This document shows, in pieces, positions 31,267-33,240 of a stretch of 33,240 nt of DNA. The notes beneath the pieces are model-generated. The model ran no database searches and was not told the origin of the DNA. It was given only the letters and a program-made list of their open reading frames with translations. Made by a program: the position numbers and the translations under genes. Location of the stretch: NCBI RefSeq assembly GCF_001552135.1, contig NZ_BCQP01000014.1:1-33240 (forward strand), read 5' to 3'. Within the stretch, counting starts at the first letter, position 1; each line of letters starts with the position of its first letter. The DNA comes from Actinomadura chibensis NBRC 106107. Lineage in GTDB: Bacteria; Actinomycetota; Actinomycetes; Streptosporangiales; Streptosporangiaceae.

Positions 31267-33123
31267 TCAGTCGTTCTCGTCTCCGGGCGGCGGCTGCTCC
31301 TCGGCGGTGATGGGTTTCGGCTCCAGGAACAGGGCCGGAGCCTCCGGCGCCGCCTCCTCCGCGGCGTCGTCCGGCGCCGCGGGGGTCTCGGGCTCGGCCG
31401 GGACGAACGCGATGTCGGTCGCAGCGGCGTCCTCGACCTCCACCGGGCCTTCGTCCTCGACCGCCTCTTCCTCGGGCACCGCTTCGGAGGGCGCCGCGTC
31501 GTCGACCGTCGTCTCGATCTCCTCGGCGACCGTCTCCGCGTCGTCTTCGTCCTCTTCGGTGTCGAGGATGTGGAGGCCCTCAAGCTCGGCGTAGCGTTCG
31601 GCCGCGTCGGTCTCGCCGTCCCGGTCGGCCGCGGCGGCGCGCGCGAACCAGTCGGACGCCTCCTCGTCGCGCCCGGCCTCCTCCAGCGCGTCCGCGTAGG
31701 CGTAGAAGAGCCGCACCGACCAGGGGCGGAGCCGCCTGTCGCGGAGTTCGGGGATCTGGAGCGTGACGACGGCCGCGTCCCGCTGCCCGAGGTCGCGGCG
31801 CACACCCGACTCGACGATGCGCAGTTCGACGCGTCCCATCGGGTCGAGCTTGTCCGCCTCCGGCGACTTGATCAGGTCGAGGGCGCGTTCGGGACGGCCG
31901 AGCCCGCGCTCGCAGTCGGCCATCACCGGCAGGTAGGAGTCGTCGCCCGCGCCGAGCCGCCGCGCGGCCCGCAGCTCCGCGAGCGCCTCGGCCCACTCGC
32001 CCGCGTGGTACGCGGCGATCCCGGCCGCCTCCCGGACGATCCCCACCCGGGACGCGAGCCGCCGGGCCGCCCGCGCGTGCTTGTAGGCCAGCTCCGGATC
32101 GTCCTCGGCCAGCCGTCCGGCCATCACCAGATGGCGCGCGACCTTCGCGGCCAGGTCCTTGGGGAGCGAACGCAGGCCGATGCGGGCCTCCGCGTCCAAC
32201 TCCTCGCCGGTGACGTCCTCTGGAAGCAGCGGGTCGTCGTACCTCGGTGCGGGACGCTCACGCTCCTCCGCGCGCGCGCCGCGCCGGTCGTCCGAACGAC
32301 CGCGGGACGGCCCATAGGGGCGGCCCTCGCGCGGCGGACCGCCGCGCCCCTTGAACCGCTTGTCGCGGTCTCCCGGACGCCCTTCGCGCTTGCCCTCGAA
32401 CCGCCTGCCGCCGGACCGCCGATCGTCCCGATCCTGGAACCGCCGTTCGCCGCCCGGACGCCCTTCACGCCGCGGCCCGCCCGCCGGACGCCCCTCGCGC
32501 CACTGGCCCCCGGCCGGACGCCCTTCCTGCCGCGAACCACCGCCCGGACGCCCTTCCCGTCGCTGGCCGCCGGTCGGACGCCCCTCACGGCGCGGCCCGC
32601 CGGACGGACGCCCTTCGCGCCGCTGGCCGCCGCTTGGACGGCCGTCACGTCCCGCGCCGCCGCCCTGGTTCGGCCGACGTCCCTGCCCTCGGTCCTGGAA
32701 ACGGCCTTCCCGCCGCTCCCCGCCCTCACGGAAAGACCTACTGCCGAACCGGCCTTCGCGGCGCTCGCCGCCCTGGCCGCCGAAGCCATTCTCAGGACGC
32801 TCGCCGGGACGTCCCTCCCGGGACTCCGAACGCCGGTCATCAGAACGCTTGAATGGACGGCCGGATTTGCGATCATCGCGCTCTCCCCGCGAATCCCGGT
32901 CCTTCCAGCCCCCGCCGGGACGACCGCGGCCGCCCTGCGGGCCACCGCCACGAGGCGCCCCTCCACGGGACGCTCCTCCGCGCGGACCGCCGCCCTTGCG
33001 AGCCCCGGGGCCGCCCTGCGCACCACGCGGGCCGCCGCCACGACGGGGCGGTGTGTTCCGTCTCCCGTCACCGCTCCGCCGCTCGCGATCGCCGTCGCTA
33101 CGGCCGTCCTCTTCCGCGCTCAT
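31267..33123 (-). CDS. TPR protein with basic RGG-like repeat domain and acidic tail
   Basis: 618 residues in three parts. Residues 1-300 are disordered and strongly basic: Gly/Arg/Pro-rich GGGPRGG and RGG elements, then seven tandem decapeptides (161-228), then RFxxKREGRPGDRDKRFKGRGG. Residues about 305-540 are a folded TPR-like domain (EELDAEARIGLRSLPKDLAAKVARHLVMAGRLA, then AAYHAGEWAEALAELRAARRLG). Residues 540-618 are acidic Glu/Asp/Ala/Pro. The RGG-like part resembles nucleic-acid-binding tails of DEAD-box helicases, so RNA binding is plausible. The start ATG 33123 is chosen because MSAEEDGRSD looks natural; the open frame extends upstream to 33210. It occupies the position of Rv1691, a plain TPR protein, so the basic extension is the unusual part. 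Confidence 0.88.
   Translation of the reverse strand: MSAEEDGRSDGDRERRSGDGRRNTPPRRGGGPRGAQGGPGARKGGGPRGGASRGGAPRGGGPQGGRGRPGGGWKDRDSRGERDDRKSGRPFKRSDDRRSESREGRPGERPENGFGGQGGERREGRFGSRSFREGGERREGRFQDRGQGRRPNQGGGAGRDGRPSGGQRREGRPSGGPRREGRPTGGQRREGRPGGGSRQEGRPAGGQWREGRPAGGPRREGRPGGERRFQDRDDRRSGGRRFEGKREGRPGDRDKRFKGRGGPPREGRPYGPSRGRSDDRRGARAEERERPAPRYDDPLLPEDVTGEELDAEARIGLRSLPKDLAAKVARHLVMAGRLAEDDPELAYKHARAARRLASRVGIVREAAGIAAYHAGEWAEALAELRAARRLGAGDDSYLPVMADCERGLGRPERALDLIKSPEADKLDPMGRVELRIVESGVRRDLGQRDAAVVTLQIPELRDRRLRPWSVRLFYAYADALEEAGRDEEASDWFARAAAADRDGETDAAERYAELEGLHILDTEEDEDDAETVAEEIETTVDDAAPSEAVPEEEAVEDEGPVEVEDAAATDIAFVPAEPETPAAPDDAAEEAAPEAPALFLEPKPITAEEQPPPGDEND
32440..32643 (-). repeat. 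Seven tandem 30-base repeats coding GRPxGGxRRE
   Basis: The plus strand shows GGACGCCC(T/C)TC followed by CGCCGC-like sequence every 30 bases. It encodes GRP-(S/T/G/A)-GG-(Q/P/S)-(R/W)-(R/Q)-E in seven consecutive units (residues 161-228), the last one degrading to GRPGGERR. Further scattered REGRP copies lie at residues 102-106, 257-260 and 276-279. The units differ by few bases, so expansion and contraction by recombination are likely. Confidence 0.85.
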
Positions 33124-33193
33124 CACGTCCGTCACTGTTCTTGAAGGTCGTTCCGTGGACCCTTGCAGCCTACTTTGCGTCCAGCCCACATGC

Positions 33194-33230
33194 GTCGAGG
33201 GCCGCCCCATAAATCGGGACGACCCTCGAC
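33194..33230. terminator. Strong hairpin near right edge
   Basis: GTCGAGGG (33194-33201) and CCCTCGAC (33223-33230) form the outer eight pairs. CGCCCC and GGGACG inside add six more after one mismatch, leaving a seven-base loop. On the plus strand TTTCAATTT follows, as in an intrinsic terminator. On the minus strand it could end transcription of the gene to the right. It lies about 70 bases upstream of the TPR gene start. Which transcript it ends cannot be told from this window. Confidence 0.6.
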
Positions 33231-33240
33231 TTTCAATTTG

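Noticed and set aside
32440..32643. Regular 30-base repeats resembling a CRISPR array
   Set aside because: The units are directly adjacent without spacers, stay in frame and encode decapeptides within a protein; no cas genes are present.
1..33240. Mobile element, prophage or genomic island
   Set aside because: No transposase, integrase, terminal repeats, tRNA target or base-composition shift could be seen.

Overview
The window comes from a very GC-rich actinomycete. Third positions are almost always G or C, GTG starts are common, and the genes include a mycothiol-dependent formaldehyde dehydrogenase. A long block (tlyA, nadK, recN, steA, steB, with TPR and HAD genes nearby) has the order known from Mycobacterium tuberculosis Rv1691-Rv1698. 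A Thermomonosporaceae-type organism such as Actinomadura would fit, but the genus is an inference. No transposase, integrase, phage gene, CRISPR array, tRNA or rRNA was seen, and base composition is even. The window reads as chromosomal core with small lineage-specific pieces.

Layout. At 1-2081 (minus) a three-TM protein resembling the PycTM/DUF5706 effector family sits directly upstream of a protein that runs off the left edge. That protein joins a Crp-type cyclic-nucleotide fold, a winged helix and an NB-ARC (STAND) ATPase. At 2276-6297 (plus) lie an MBL-fold hydrolase, a small P-loop protein with an odd start, the mscR-MBL formaldehyde/S-nitrosomycothiol pair, and a 3D-domain lipoprotein. 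At 6294-9990 are a six-TM HAMP adenylate cyclase (minus) and a divergent HxlR regulator/MFS exporter pair with a two-copy operator. At 9987-12728 are a MoxR ATPase/VWA pair and a small membrane protein that is probably leaderless. At 12732-16130 are a double-length acyl-CoA dehydrogenase and a TerC-type manganese exporter behind a yybP-ykoY-like riboswitch.

From 26860 leftwards to 16177 (minus) runs a cell-envelope and maintenance block: a hypothetical protein, TlyA, NAD kinase, RecN, SteA, SteB, a MraY-like phosphotransferase, a MurJ-like flippase and a family-4 glycosyltransferase. The last three would be enough to build and flip a lipid-linked saccharide next to the cytokinesis proteins SteA/SteB. 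From 26976 to 33123 lie an SCP2 protein, a HAD phosphatase, a TPR protein, a DUF1015 protein, another MBL hydrolase and a large TPR protein with a basic RGG-like repeat domain and an acidic tail.

Most notable signals: (1) the terC leader, where the same CCUCCA segment can close the aptamer or hide the Shine-Dalgarno; (2) the cNBD-HTH-NB-ARC / PycTM-like pair; (3) the SteAB-GPT-MurJ-GT module; (4) the tandem-repeat TPR protein; (5) several perfect palindromes at promoters. No intergenic stretch exceeds 300 bases.
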